Notes: generated by a model from the letters alone, not told the origin. DNA of 8,159 nucleotides from Dehalococcoidia bacterium (GCA_030640385.1 DAOWJL010000019.1:1-8159), one strand, 5' to 3'. Shown: positions 1 to 6,392, numbered from the stretch's first letter. Numbers and translations: made by a program.

Positions 1-90
1 AGGATGGAATATAATCAGGTACGTCCACATAGTTCCTTGGGTTATAGACCTCCGGCTCCTGAAGCTATCTTAACTGCGGTAACGATTTAA
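1..90 (+). CDS. IS3-family transposase, C-terminal fragment (cut by window edge)
   Basis: Frame 1 is open from the first base to a TAA at 88-90 and gives 29 residues. They contain the run EYNQVRPHSSLGYRPPAPEA, the typical last segment of the DDE integrase-type transposase (OrfB) of IS3-family elements, where a conserved Y-N-x-x-R-P-H-x-x-L-G-Y pattern follows the catalytic Glu region. The catalytic residues lie outside the window, so activity cannot be judged. The stop is followed 29 bases later by what looks like the terminal inverted repeat, as expected for an intact right end. IS481-family transposases have a similar tail and are the main alternative. The protein would join and cleave DNA at the element's ends. 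Confidence 0.85.
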   Translation, partial: RMEYNQVRPHSSLGYRPPAPEAILTAVTI

Positions 91-95
91 GAAGT

Positions 96-119
96 GGTAT
101 AGTTTATGGGGGCAGGTCA
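96..119 (+). repeat. Predicted terminal inverted repeat (right end) of the insertion sequence
   Basis: The minus strand read from 119 inward begins TGACCTGCCCCCATAAAC, with the TG terminus and C-rich block common in IS3-family ends. It is the probable transposase binding and cleavage site. The inner limit is uncertain because the partner repeat at the left end is not in view. Confidence 0.6.
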
Positions 120-129
120 CCCCCTAAAC
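102..129. repeat. Imperfect palindrome spanning the IS boundary
   Basis: GTTTA-T-GGGGG at 102-112 pairs with CCCCCTAAAC at 120-129, leaving a one-base bulge (T107) and a 7-base loop, CAGGTCA. Half of the palindrome is the IS end and the other half is flanking DNA. There is no T-run after it on the plus strand, so it is a poor candidate for an intrinsic terminator. It may be a target site that resembles the IS end, or the remnant of another IS end. Confidence 0.55.
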
Positions 130-274
130 CATAAGCACTATTATTAAACTTTTATACTAGTACCATTGTACTTCGCCAAATGGCGAAAATCAACATCTCG
201 TATCCTATATTTAGTTAACTATTACTCCCATAATTACCAAAATGTTGTTATGCGCAACATCTATAAGCCTCACC
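130..274. other. AT-rich non-coding stretch with small hairpins
   Basis: No convincing gene lies between the IS end and the rpsU promoter. Three small inverted repeats are visible: AGTAC/GTACT at 159-163 and 168-172; TTCGCC/GGCGAA at 172-177 and 182-187 with an AAAT loop; and ATGTTG/CAACAT at 242-247 and 255-260. None is followed by a T-run. A 62-codon reading frame at 166-354 lacks a plausible ribosome binding site and resembles no family I know. The stretch may be leftover DNA displaced by the IS. Confidence 0.5.
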
Positions 275-304
275 TTGACACCACCACCCAAACTGGCATA
301 AAAT
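275..304 (+). promoter_or_regulatory. Predicted sigma-70-type promoter for rpsU-yqeY
   Basis: A perfect -35 hexamer TTGACA at 275-280 is followed after 18 bases by TAAAAT at 299-304, a 5/6 match to TATAAT. CATAAA at 297-302 with a 16-base spacer is a weaker option. Transcription would start near 311, giving a leader of roughly 70 bases that includes the hairpin at 326-359. This is the only good promoter-like match I see between the IS and rpsU. IS-derived read-through is a possible second source of transcript. Confidence 0.55.
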
Positions 305-325
305 TATCAGGTTCATTATTTATCC

Positions 326-359
326 GGCTGTATATTATATTGATATCAATATAACAGCC
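326..359 (+). promoter_or_regulatory. Long AT-rich hairpin in the rpsU leader
   Basis: GGCTGT at 326-331 pairs with ACAGCC at 354-359. Inside it, TATATTGATATCAATATA at 336-353 is a perfect 18-base palindrome, and ATAT at 332-335 is left as a one-sided bulge. The hairpin lies between the predicted start site and the rpsU Shine-Dalgarno sequence at 366-373. It could be a leader structure controlling S21 synthesis, an attenuator or terminator (only TGTTTTG follows, a weak T-run), or a protein-binding operator on DNA. The structure is seen; the role is not known. Confidence 0.55.
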
Positions 360-383
360 TGTTTTGAAAGGGGTTGATGTTTT

Positions 384-590
384 TTGGCCACCACCGTAAA
401 GGCCAATGAAGGAGAAAGCTTTGATAGCCTGTTAAGAAGGTTCAACCGCAAGGTCCAGCAGGAAGGCGTGTTATCCGAAGCACGCCGCAGAGGACACTAT
501 CAGAGACCAATTACCCGCCGCGCCCGTAAAGCGGCAGCCAAGAGACGCTCGGCATCTAAGGCTGCGAGGGCAGCCAGGAGACAGTATTAA
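384..590 (+). CDS. rpsU: 30S ribosomal protein S21 (bS21)
   Basis: This 68-residue, very basic protein is bS21, a small-subunit protein that helps base-pairing between mRNA and the 3' end of 16S rRNA at initiation. It carries the family pattern: a short beta-like N-terminus (TTVKANEGES), then FDSLLRRFNRKVQQEG, then an Arg/Lys/Ala-rich helix from about residue 33 to the end. Its length is normal. The start is a TTG at 384 because an in-frame TGA at 375-377 rules out anything further upstream, and GAAAGGGG at 366-373 gives a Shine-Dalgarno sequence about 10 bases away. An ATG at 377 is out of frame. The gene is followed 13 bases later by a YqeY-like gene, an arrangement common in bacteria, so the two are probably co-transcribed. 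Confidence 0.95.
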   Translation: MATTVKANEGESFDSLLRRFNRKVQQEGVLSEARRRGHYQRPITRRARKAAAKRRSASKAARAARRQY

Positions 591-603
591 GGCATCATTT
601 AAA

Positions 604-1053
604 GTGGAGGCATCCCTGAAACAAAAGCTAAACGATGACCTCAGGCAAGCGTTAAAAGGCAGGGACAAACGCCGAAGTTCGGTTATCAGGTTAGTAATGT
701 CTGCTATCCATAATGCAGAAATCGCCAAACGGGCTTCACTGGAGGATACGGATATCCTGGGCGTTATCGCCAAGGAAGCCAAACAACGCAAAGAGAGCAT
801 CGAAGCCTTCAAACAGGGGAACCGCCAGGACCTGGTAGCTCAGGAGGAAGCAGAGCGGGCTATCCTGAAAGAATATCTACCCGAACAAATAAGCCGTGAT
901 GAAATAGTATCCGCCGCCCGCAAGGTCATCGACGAGGTCGGCGCCCAGAGCTTACAAGATAAGGGCAAGGTTATGGGCAAACTCATACCTCAACTCAAGG
1001 GTAAAGCCGAAGGCAAAGTAGTAAACGAAGTTGTAACCGGGTTGCTTGGCTAA
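604..1053 (+). CDS. yqeY: GatB/YqeY domain protein
   Basis: This 149-residue protein belongs to the YqeY family, which resembles the C-terminal tRNA-binding tail domain of the GatB subunit of the tRNA-dependent amidotransferase. It has the family's N-terminal helical half (KLNDDLRQALKGRDKRR, then SVIRLVMSAIHNAEI), an EAKQRKESIEAF helix, the ILKEYLPEQ linker near residue 84, and a C-terminal half ending GKVMGKLIPQLKGKAEGKVVNEVV. Free-standing YqeY proteins are widespread, and their exact role is unsettled; an effect on tRNA charging or amidation is usually suggested. The GTG at 604 has no visible Shine-Dalgarno sequence. GGAGG at 606-610 points instead to a CTG start at 616 (145 residues), which also fits usual family N-termini. 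The rpsU-yqeY unit ends at the terminator just downstream. dnaG and rpoD, often found next in other bacteria, do not follow. Confidence 0.88.
   Translation: MEASLKQKLNDDLRQALKGRDKRRSSVIRLVMSAIHNAEIAKRASLEDTDILGVIAKEAKQRKESIEAFKQGNRQDLVAQEEAERAILKEYLPEQISRDEIVSAARKVIDEVGAQSLQDKGKVMGKLIPQLKGKAEGKVVNEVVTGLLG
606..610 (+). promoter_or_regulatory. Shine-Dalgarno sequence inside the annotated yqeY start
   Basis: GGAGG lies directly after the GTG at 604 and five bases before a CTG at 616. No comparable site precedes the GTG. The site therefore favours a rare CTG start at 616 over the GTG. Confidence 0.5.
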
Positions 1054-1077
1054 TATTTATATTAAAAACAATCGGTT

Positions 1078-1102
1078 AAAGAGGGCACAAACCCTCTTTT
1101 TT
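1078..1102 (+). terminator. Rho-independent terminator of rpsU-yqeY
   Basis: AAAGAGGG (1078-1085) pairs with CCCTCTTT (1092-1099) around a six-base loop, CACAAA, and the T-run continues to 1102. It lies 24 bases after the yqeY stop. The stem also has an A-run on its left side, so on the minus strand it could help stop the converging nrd operon, though that T-run is only TTT and is weaker. Confidence 0.88.
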
Positions 1103-1132
1103 ATTTATCATGCGTAATGGTTAAACAGCCTG

Positions 1133-2734
1133 CTATATAACCATAGCCCTGTTCAATTCGCGGATTAAATGTTCCCTGGAAACGCCCAGGTCAATATTTT
1201 CCCAGGGTAAATCACAGTTGACATCCCACTTCTCAAACACATAATGGTTTACATCAAGCCGACACTTTTCTATTGCCTTACGCCAGCCAGCCAGCGATAC
1301 CTCTTCCATGCCGGCGAGTACCTCAGCCATCTTCATATCACCCCGCGCCAGAGCACCCTGAACATGACTCCAGGCTATGCTTTCACTCTTTATCTTAATC
1401 CCTTGTGGCGACAGCCCCTTTTTAAGCATAGTCAGACGACGATTAAGAGCTGCCCGGTCTGCCATCGGCAGCCACTGGAAGGGCGTGCCTGCCTTGGGTA
1501 CAAAGGGGGCAACGTTTATGCTTAGGCGACTGCCAACCCCACCCTTGTCCAAAATATCTTTACAGCCAATGCTCAAGCTTATAATCTGCTCTATATCATC
1601 ATCGGTCTCCGAGGGCAGCCCAATCATAAAATAGAGCTTGAGCTGCCTTATTCCCTGCTCGGCGACCTTCGTTACCACCGTTAAAATGTCATCCTCTGAG
1701 ATTTTTTTACCTATAACCTGTCGTAATCTTTGCGAGCCAGCTTCGGGAGCCAGCGTAATTGTACGGACGCCTCCTTTAGCCATCTCGTTAAGTATTCCGG
1801 TCGAAAGTGGACTGACCCTCAGCGAGCTTAACGAAAGACCGGCTCCCATTCCGCGCAATCTGGATAACAGTTCCTCTATCTGTGGGTGGTCGGAAACCAC
1901 CGGCCCCACCAGCCCCAGCCGTTTTCTATATTTTAATCCCAGTTTTGCCTGTTCAAGCAGGTTTTCCAAAGAATGATAGCGTATCGGGCAAAAGGCATTG
2001 CTGACAAGGCAAAATCGGCAACCCCATCTACAGCCTCTCTCTACCTCAATAAGATAAAGTTTGCCAAGTTCTGTATCTGGCGTCAGTACGGTTGAACTGA
2101 CCATGAAATCATCCAGATTTTGCGCCCACTGGCGGGTAACAGCCGTACCGCTATGATACTGTGGCGCATAGACTCCCGGTAGCTTTGCCAGTTCCTCCAG
2201 CACACTATTCCTGTTATCAATTCCTTGAGATAGCACCGAAAGCACCGCCGGCGCTATCGGCTCGGCTTCGCCGATACACAGGCAGTCAAAGAACGGGGCC
2301 AGCGGCATCGGGTTGGCGGTAATACAGGCGCCACCGGCGATAACCAGTGGATGGCGGTCATTACGTTCGCCAGCATAAAGCGGTATACCACTACCTTTAA
2401 GGATGTTTACCACATTGAAATAGTCAAGCTCATAGGAAATTGAAAAAGCAATGGCGGCGAAATCAACCAGCGGTCGCCGCGATTCCAAGCTCAATACAGG
2501 TTTATCACTCCAGAATACACGCTCGCAGACGACATCACTGTAGCTATTCAGTAGTTTATAAATGGCATGGATACCCAGGTTGGACATGCCTATATAATAT
2601 GAGTTGGGGTAGACAAGGGCGATGGGGAGCCTGCCTCCCCAATCCTTTATAATAGTCCCCTGCTCACGTGAAAGTGGCGAATCCCTCCGACGAGCCTTTA
2701 CCTGCCGTGTTTTCCCGACTTCGCCCCAGCCCAT
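1133..2734 (-). CDS. Radical SAM protein with B12-binding-like N-terminal domain (TIGR03960-like)
   Basis: This is a 533-residue radical SAM enzyme; its substrate is unknown. An N-terminal segment (about 25-200) includes ALVYPNSYYIGMSNLGIHAIY, SLESRRPLVDF and GGACITANPMPLAPFFDCLCIGEAE, the pattern of a cobalamin-binding-like fold. The radical SAM barrel follows. Its cluster motif is C235-RWG-C239-RF-C242 (CX3CX2C), and further barrel motifs are APEAGSQRLR near 329-338 and FMIGLPSETDDDI near 369-381. The closest family I recognise is the TIGR03960 type, whose members often carry or neighbour a DUF2344 partner; none is present here. The ATG follows the upstream NYN gene's stop by two bases, with GGAAG as Shine-Dalgarno, so translation is probably coupled. 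It is last in the nrdR operon. Methylthiolation or another RNA or protein modification is possible but unproven. Confidence 0.85.
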   Translation of the reverse strand: MGWGEVGKTRQVKARRRDSPLSREQGTIIKDWGGRLPIALVYPNSYYIGMSNLGIHAIYKLLNSYSDVVCERVFWSDKPVLSLESRRPLVDFAAIAFSISYELDYFNVVNILKGSGIPLYAGERNDRHPLVIAGGACITANPMPLAPFFDCLCIGEAEPIAPAVLSVLSQGIDNRNSVLEELAKLPGVYAPQYHSGTAVTRQWAQNLDDFMVSSTVLTPDTELGKLYLIEVERGCRWGCRFCLVSNAFCPIRYHSLENLLEQAKLGLKYRKRLGLVGPVVSDHPQIEELLSRLRGMGAGLSLSSLRVSPLSTGILNEMAKGGVRTITLAPEAGSQRLRQVIGKKISEDDILTVVTKVAEQGIRQLKLYFMIGLPSETDDDIEQIISLSIGCKDILDKGGVGSRLSINVAPFVPKAGTPFQWLPMADRAALNRRLTMLKKGLSPQGIKIKSESIAWSHVQGALARGDMKMAEVLAGMEEVSLAGWRKAIEKCRLDVNHYVFEKWDVNCDLPWENIDLGVSREHLIRELNRAMVI

Positions 2735-2736
2735 TC

Positions 2737-3276
2737 TTACTTCCAGCAGCTTCTGAGGAGCCGGCCGTCTATAGTAACCACCCTATCGGCTACATTACGC
2801 AGCTGCATGGAGGTCCGTTCCCTGCCGAAGAGCGTCACTTCCACATTTTTGCCATTATCCTTCACCGCCTGCAGCGCGCCAACGAAATCATTATCGCCTG
2901 CCACCAGGATGGCAACATCATAATTATTTTTAAAGCTGTGGGTTATCATATCGGTAGCCAGCTGGATGTCCACCCCCTTTTCATAGGGCGGAGTACCCGG
3001 CCAGTTGTTATATACCAGCCGCCCCAACCGCAATTCGGTATAGGGTATAGCTTCCACACCGGCAAAAAACTTCTTCTGGTTTTTATACCGCTCCGGCTCC
3101 TCTTTCTGCCCCACCTTGGCGTTATAATAGTAGATTCTCACCAGACGACGCCGGTCCAGAATCTTCTGGCAGAACTTGCCGATATCTATATCGGTTCTCT
3201 TAAAAAAATGCCTCAGGGAATGATACATATTGCTGCCGTCAATAAATATCATTACCCTTTCTGATCTACCTGCCAT
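2737..3276 (-). CDS. NYN-domain protein (LabA/DUF88 family), putative RNase
   Basis: This 179-residue protein has a single NYN domain, a PIN-like fold found in metal-dependent RNases. The expected acidic residues are present: D13 in the opening strand MIFIDGSNMY, D103 and D109 in KGVDIQLATDM, and D128 and D130 in VAGDNDF. These would form the metal-binding active site. The domain fills residues 7-172, leaving only a short basic tail. No signal peptide or membrane segment is seen, so it should be cytoplasmic. Fold assignment is firm; RNase activity and target are inferred from the family. The gene starts 17 bases after the reductase stop with an exceptionally complete Shine-Dalgarno sequence, and its stop lies two bases before the radical SAM start. 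Its place in a nucleotide-reduction operon suggests, but does not prove, a link to RNA or nucleotide turnover. Confidence 0.88.
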   Translation of the reverse strand: MAGRSERVMIFIDGSNMYHSLRHFFKRTDIDIGKFCQKILDRRRLVRIYYYNAKVGQKEEPERYKNQKKFFAGVEAIPYTELRLGRLVYNNWPGTPPYEKGVDIQLATDMITHSFKNNYDVAILVAGDNDFVGALQAVKDNGKNVEVTLFGRERTSMQLRNVADRVVTIDGRLLRSCWK

Positions 3277-3278
3277 AT

Positions 3279-3292
3279 ATCACCTCCTTTCT
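3279..3292 (-). promoter_or_regulatory. Unusually complete Shine-Dalgarno sequence for the NYN gene
   Basis: The minus strand reads AGAAAGGAGGTGAT, 14 bases that match the full complement of the usual bacterial 16S rRNA 3' tail. GGAGG is six bases from the ATG at 3276-3274. It fills almost all of the gap after the reductase gene and fixes the NYN start. Confidence 0.85.
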
Positions 3293-3293
3293 G

Positions 3294-5822
3294 TTAACAC
3301 TTAGTATAGCCACACCCCGGGCAGATGAAGCAGCCTTCCTGGAAGATAAGCAGGTTGCCGCAATCCGGGCATTGCCCGGCGATGTTTTTCACCAGCCCAT
3401 AGTCCTGAACGAGCTTGGTATCTTTATTGCTCCTAGCTTCATCAACACCGGTATATTTTTCCAGAACGCTGGCAATGGCATCGGCGCAGGACAGAACAGA
3501 CTTGCCATCCTCCCAGGCAATGGACGGGCAACGGATGCCTTTAAGCTGTTTCGCCACCGAGGCAACCTCCACCCCCGACCTTAAAGCCAGAGAAATCAGG
3601 CGGCAGATAGCTTCAAGCTGGGCAGAAGCGCAGCCACCGGCTTTACCAAGATGAGAGAAAACCTCGCATATACCCAGTTCGTCTGAATTAACTGTTACAT
3701 ACAAATGTCCACAGCCGGTATTTACCTTCTCGGTCACCCCCGATGTTTTTCTTGACCGCTTTCTTGGGCTAAGCACAGCAACCTTTGTGGAAACATCGGG
3801 CTTACCCGTTGTCAATACCTGCCCCTGGCGGCTGCCGTCCCGGTAGATTGTTATCCCCTTCAAACCTTCCTCATAAGCCATCCTGTAAACCTTTGCAATA
3901 TCTTCCTTTGTTGCGTCCCTGGGGAAGTTGACCGTCTTGGAGACGGCGTTATCGGTATACCGCTGGAAGGCAGACTGCATTCTGACATGCCAGTCGGTAT
4001 TTATCTCATGGGCGGTAACACACAGCTGTTTGCTACCCTCCGGCACATCATCCATATCACTCAGATGAGCACCATCTGCCAGCTGCTGCATCAAATCCTC
4101 GGAGTAGAAGCCTCCCTGCCTGGCGGCTTCCTCAAAATATGGATTCACCTCAACCATCCGCGTGCCATCAAGGATATTTCGCGTATAGCTCAGGGCAAAC
4201 AGCGGCTCGATGCCGCTGGAACAACCGGCAATGAGGCTCAGCGTTCCGGTCGGAGCGATGGTAGTGCGCGAGGCATTTCTAATCTTTGGACCGCCGATGA
4301 TATCATAGATGCTGCCCTCAAATGCAGGGAAGGCACTCCTTTCCTGCGCCAGTGCCACCGAGGCTTTCTTTGCCTCTTCATCTATGAATCCCATAACTTC
4401 GGAGGCTATCTTGAGCGCCTCCTCCGAGTTATAAGGAATACCCAGCTGGAGCAGCATATCGGCAAAGCCCATTACCCCAAGCCCTATCTTCCTCGCTTTC
4501 TTTGTCATTTCTTCTATCTCGGGCAGCGGGAACTTATTGACATCAATAACATTGTCCAGAAACCTGACGGCCGTTTTTACAATCTCAGCCAGTCTGGGGT
4601 AATCAATAACGGTAGTGCCACTTTCGCTACGCAACATCCTCGACAGGTTTATAGAGCCCAGATTACAGGACTCATAGGGTAAAAGCGGCTGCTCGCCGCA
4701 GGGATTTGTGCTCTCGATTTTACCCAGGTGCGGTGTCGGGTTTCCCTCATTTATACGGTCAAGGAAGACGATACCGGGGTCACCCGTCTGCCAGGCTAAA
4801 GCCACTATTTTATCAAATACCTCTCTGGCATTGAGCTTCCCCACCGCTTCTCCCGTATGCGGGTTCAACAGGTCATAATCACCGCCGGCTTTTACCACTT
4901 CCATGAAACCGGCTGTTACCGCCACCGAGATATTGAAATTTGTAAGAGCCGAAGGGTCTTCTTTTGACGTTATAAATCTCATAATATCTGGATGGTCAAC
5001 ATTAAGGATAGCCATATTGGCACCGCGGCGCATTCCTCCCTGTTTTATGACATCGGTAGCCACATCAAAAGCGCGCATAAATGAAACGGGACCGCTGGCT
5101 ACGCCGCCGGTAGAGCCGACCCTATCCATTTCCGGCCGCAGCCTGGAAAAGGAAAAGCCGGTGCCACCACCGCTCTTGTGGATGAGGGCTGTATTTTTAA
5201 CCGCCTCAAAGATGGATTCCATAGAGTCTTCAATGGGCAGCACAAAGCAGGCCGATAGCTGCCCCAGCTCCCGCCCGGCATTCATCAGGGTGGGTGAATT
5301 GGGTAAGAACTCGAGGCTGGTCATCAAGCGATAGAACTCGTCCTCCCGCATCCCTGTATCCGCTTCGGGGTCATACATAATTTCAGCCGAGGCAATCGCC
5401 CGTGCCACGCGGCGGAACATCTCTTCCGGCGTCTCGATGACATTGCCCTGTTTATCCTTCTTCAGATATCTCCTTTCTAAAACATGAAGTGCATTCTGCG
5501 TAAGGGCAATATCAGCATCAATCTTCGCCTTATCCGCCATAACCGGTTCCCCCTTTTCCTTACTTTCCTCAGCTAAAAAATCCTTTACCGCGCTCAGAAT
5601 TTCAAATTCGGTAGCTAAATGTTTTTGCTTCTGCTTTTCAGATACCAGGTGTTCCATCCCGGGCAGGGTTTGCGGACGTTCCAGCCGTTCTATCACCTGG
5701 CTGGTGAGTTTTTCAATATGGTTTCTATCGGATATACCCATGGACTCGGCAGCGACGAATATAACCCGTGCAATCTGGGTGTGGTCCACCAGCTTCCCGC
5801 TTAATTTATCGACCCTGCTCAT
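3294..5822 (-). CDS. nrdJ: Adenosylcobalamin-dependent (class II) ribonucleoside-diphosphate reductase
   Basis: This enzyme reduces ribonucleotides to deoxyribonucleotides with a radical made from adenosylcobalamin, so it needs no oxygen and no second subunit. Numbering from the ATG at 5822 (842 residues), Cys192 (LSACFV) and Cys386 (ESCNLGS) are the expected disulfide pair. NPCGE at 373-377 holds the thiyl-radical Cys375 with Asn373 and Glu377. PTGT at 524-527 is a substrate-phosphate loop. A TSCPD-type domain follows at about 700-785, and a tail with Cys818, 821, 831, 834, 837 and 842 is likely the redox shuttle or metal site. The first 85 or so residues look like a divergent ATP-cone. A GTG at 5840 would add six residues, but the ATG at 5822 overlaps the nrdR stop as ATGA and has AGAGG five bases upstream. 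The gene is co-transcribed with nrdR. Confidence 0.95.
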   Translation of the reverse strand: MSRVDKLSGKLVDHTQIARVIFVAAESMGISDRNHIEKLTSQVIERLERPQTLPGMEHLVSEKQKQKHLATEFEILSAVKDFLAEESKEKGEPVMADKAKIDADIALTQNALHVLERRYLKKDKQGNVIETPEEMFRRVARAIASAEIMYDPEADTGMREDEFYRLMTSLEFLPNSPTLMNAGRELGQLSACFVLPIEDSMESIFEAVKNTALIHKSGGGTGFSFSRLRPEMDRVGSTGGVASGPVSFMRAFDVATDVIKQGGMRRGANMAILNVDHPDIMRFITSKEDPSALTNFNISVAVTAGFMEVVKAGGDYDLLNPHTGEAVGKLNAREVFDKIVALAWQTGDPGIVFLDRINEGNPTPHLGKIESTNPCGEQPLLPYESCNLGSINLSRMLRSESGTTVIDYPRLAEIVKTAVRFLDNVIDVNKFPLPEIEEMTKKARKIGLGVMGFADMLLQLGIPYNSEEALKIASEVMGFIDEEAKKASVALAQERSAFPAFEGSIYDIIGGPKIRNASRTTIAPTGTLSLIAGCSSGIEPLFALSYTRNILDGTRMVEVNPYFEEAARQGGFYSEDLMQQLADGAHLSDMDDVPEGSKQLCVTAHEINTDWHVRMQSAFQRYTDNAVSKTVNFPRDATKEDIAKVYRMAYEEGLKGITIYRDGSRQGQVLTTGKPDVSTKVAVLSPRKRSRKTSGVTEKVNTGCGHLYVTVNSDELGICEVFSHLGKAGGCASAQLEAICRLISLALRSGVEVASVAKQLKGIRCPSIAWEDGKSVLSCADAIASVLEKYTGVDEARSNKDTKLVQDYGLVKNIAGQCPDCGNLLIFQEGCFICPGCGYTKC

Positions 5823-6358
5823 CTCCGCCTCTTTCGCCACCCCCCGGTCAAGGCTTTCTGTTTATCATCCGGCAGAAGAGATAGCTGGTCACCAGCCTGG
5901 ATTACTTCAACACCGGCACCTATAAGGGTATCCACTTCCTGTTTCAGGTCTGTAATATCGGTAAAATCGCGATAAACGCTGGCAAAGCGAATATAGGCAA
6001 TATTATCCAGCTCCCTTAACCTCTCCATTACCATATCACCAATTGTATAACTGGTCACTTCTGCCTTTCCCAGCTGGTAAAGCTCGACTTCTATATCATC
6101 AGCCAACTTGTCAACGGCACCGGCCGGCAACGGCCGTTTCTCACAGGCTTTACGGATACCGGCCAGCAGTTTATCTTTTTTAAAATCCTCACGCCTCTGG
6201 TCCTTTTTTGCCACGAAAAGGCTGCCCGGCAGTATGCGTTCGTAGGTGGTGAAACGTGAGCTGCATTCCAGACACTGACGCCTTCGGCGCACGCCGTCAC
6301 TGACATCCCGGGAGTCTATAACCCTTGAATCTTCGCTATCACAATAGGGACATTTCAT
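5819..6358 (-). CDS. nrdR: Transcriptional repressor NrdR
   Basis: NrdR represses ribonucleotide reductase genes, sensing ATP and dATP through an ATP-cone. The 179-residue protein shows the full family layout. A zinc ribbon has C3-PY-C6 and C29-LE-C32, with the DNA-binding stretch DSRDVSDGVRRRRQC between the pairs. FTTYER follows, then an ATP-cone at about 49-140 (VAKKDQRREDFKKDKLLAGIRKAC ... IAYIRFASVYRDF). Typical NrdR proteins are about 150-160 residues, so this one has a longer tail ending in a basic GGWRKRRR. The ATG at 6358 has a modest TAGGT Shine-Dalgarno sequence. The stop overlaps the nrdJ start by four bases, which implies translational coupling. Two NrdR-box-like sites lie in its own promoter, predicting autorepression together with nrdJ. 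Confidence 0.96.
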   Translation of the reverse strand: MKCPYCDSEDSRVIDSRDVSDGVRRRRQCLECSSRFTTYERILPGSLFVAKKDQRREDFKKDKLLAGIRKACEKRPLPAGAVDKLADDIEVELYQLGKAEVTSYTIGDMVMERLRELDNIAYIRFASVYRDFTDITDLKQEVDTLIGAGVEVIQAGDQLSLLPDDKQKALTGGWRKRRR

Positions 6359-6367
6359 AACAATAAC

Positions 6368-6383
6368 CTACAGTATATGGTAT
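6368..6383 (-). promoter_or_regulatory. Second, weaker NrdR box
   Basis: This 16-base site matches 11 of 16 positions of the recalled NrdR box consensus ACACWATATATWGTGT, keeping the TATAT core. It begins 31 bp from the strong box, about three helical turns, which is the usual spacing for paired NrdR boxes. It lies just downstream of the predicted transcription start and touches the nrdR Shine-Dalgarno sequence. Confidence 0.65.
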
Positions 6384-6392
6384 AGGGAGAAT

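Larger units (their letters stand above)
1..119 (+). mobile_element. Right end of an IS3-type insertion sequence
   Basis: This stretch holds the transposase C-terminus and a short non-coding tail ending in GGGGGCAGGTCA at 108-119. Read inward on the minus strand, that end is TGACCTGCCCCC, which resembles terminal repeats of IS3-family elements beginning with TG. The boundary at 119 is inferred from this TG...CA rule. The left end is outside the window, so neither the target duplication nor the full inverted repeat can be checked. The element ends about 265 bases upstream of rpsU and is transcribed towards it. Confidence 0.75.

Noticed and set aside
102..129. Possible intrinsic terminator at the IS end
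   Set aside because: The stem is stable but no T-run follows on the plus strand, so it is better described as a boundary palindrome.
172..260. Clustered small hairpins as a MITE or CRISPR-like repeat
   Set aside because: The three hairpins differ in sequence and spacing and share no repeat unit, so there is no array and no paired terminal repeats.
166..354. 62-codon plus-strand reading frame between the IS end and rpsU
   Set aside because: It has no plausible ribosome binding site and no recognisable family, it runs through the predicted rpsU promoter and hairpin, and its composition looks like non-coding AT-rich DNA.
471..812. 113-codon minus-strand reading frame across rpsU and yqeY
   Set aside because: It overlaps two well-supported plus-strand genes and gives a Leu/Ser/Arg-rich translation without family motifs.
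2668..3264. 198-codon plus-strand reading frame
   Set aside because: It is antisense to the NYN gene and the start of the radical SAM gene, both with clear family motifs; no independent sign of coding was seen.
3987..4682. 231-codon plus-strand reading frame
   Set aside because: It lies entirely antisense to nrdJ, whose catalytic motifs are intact, and its translation resembles no protein family; it is a by-product of codon bias in nrdJ.
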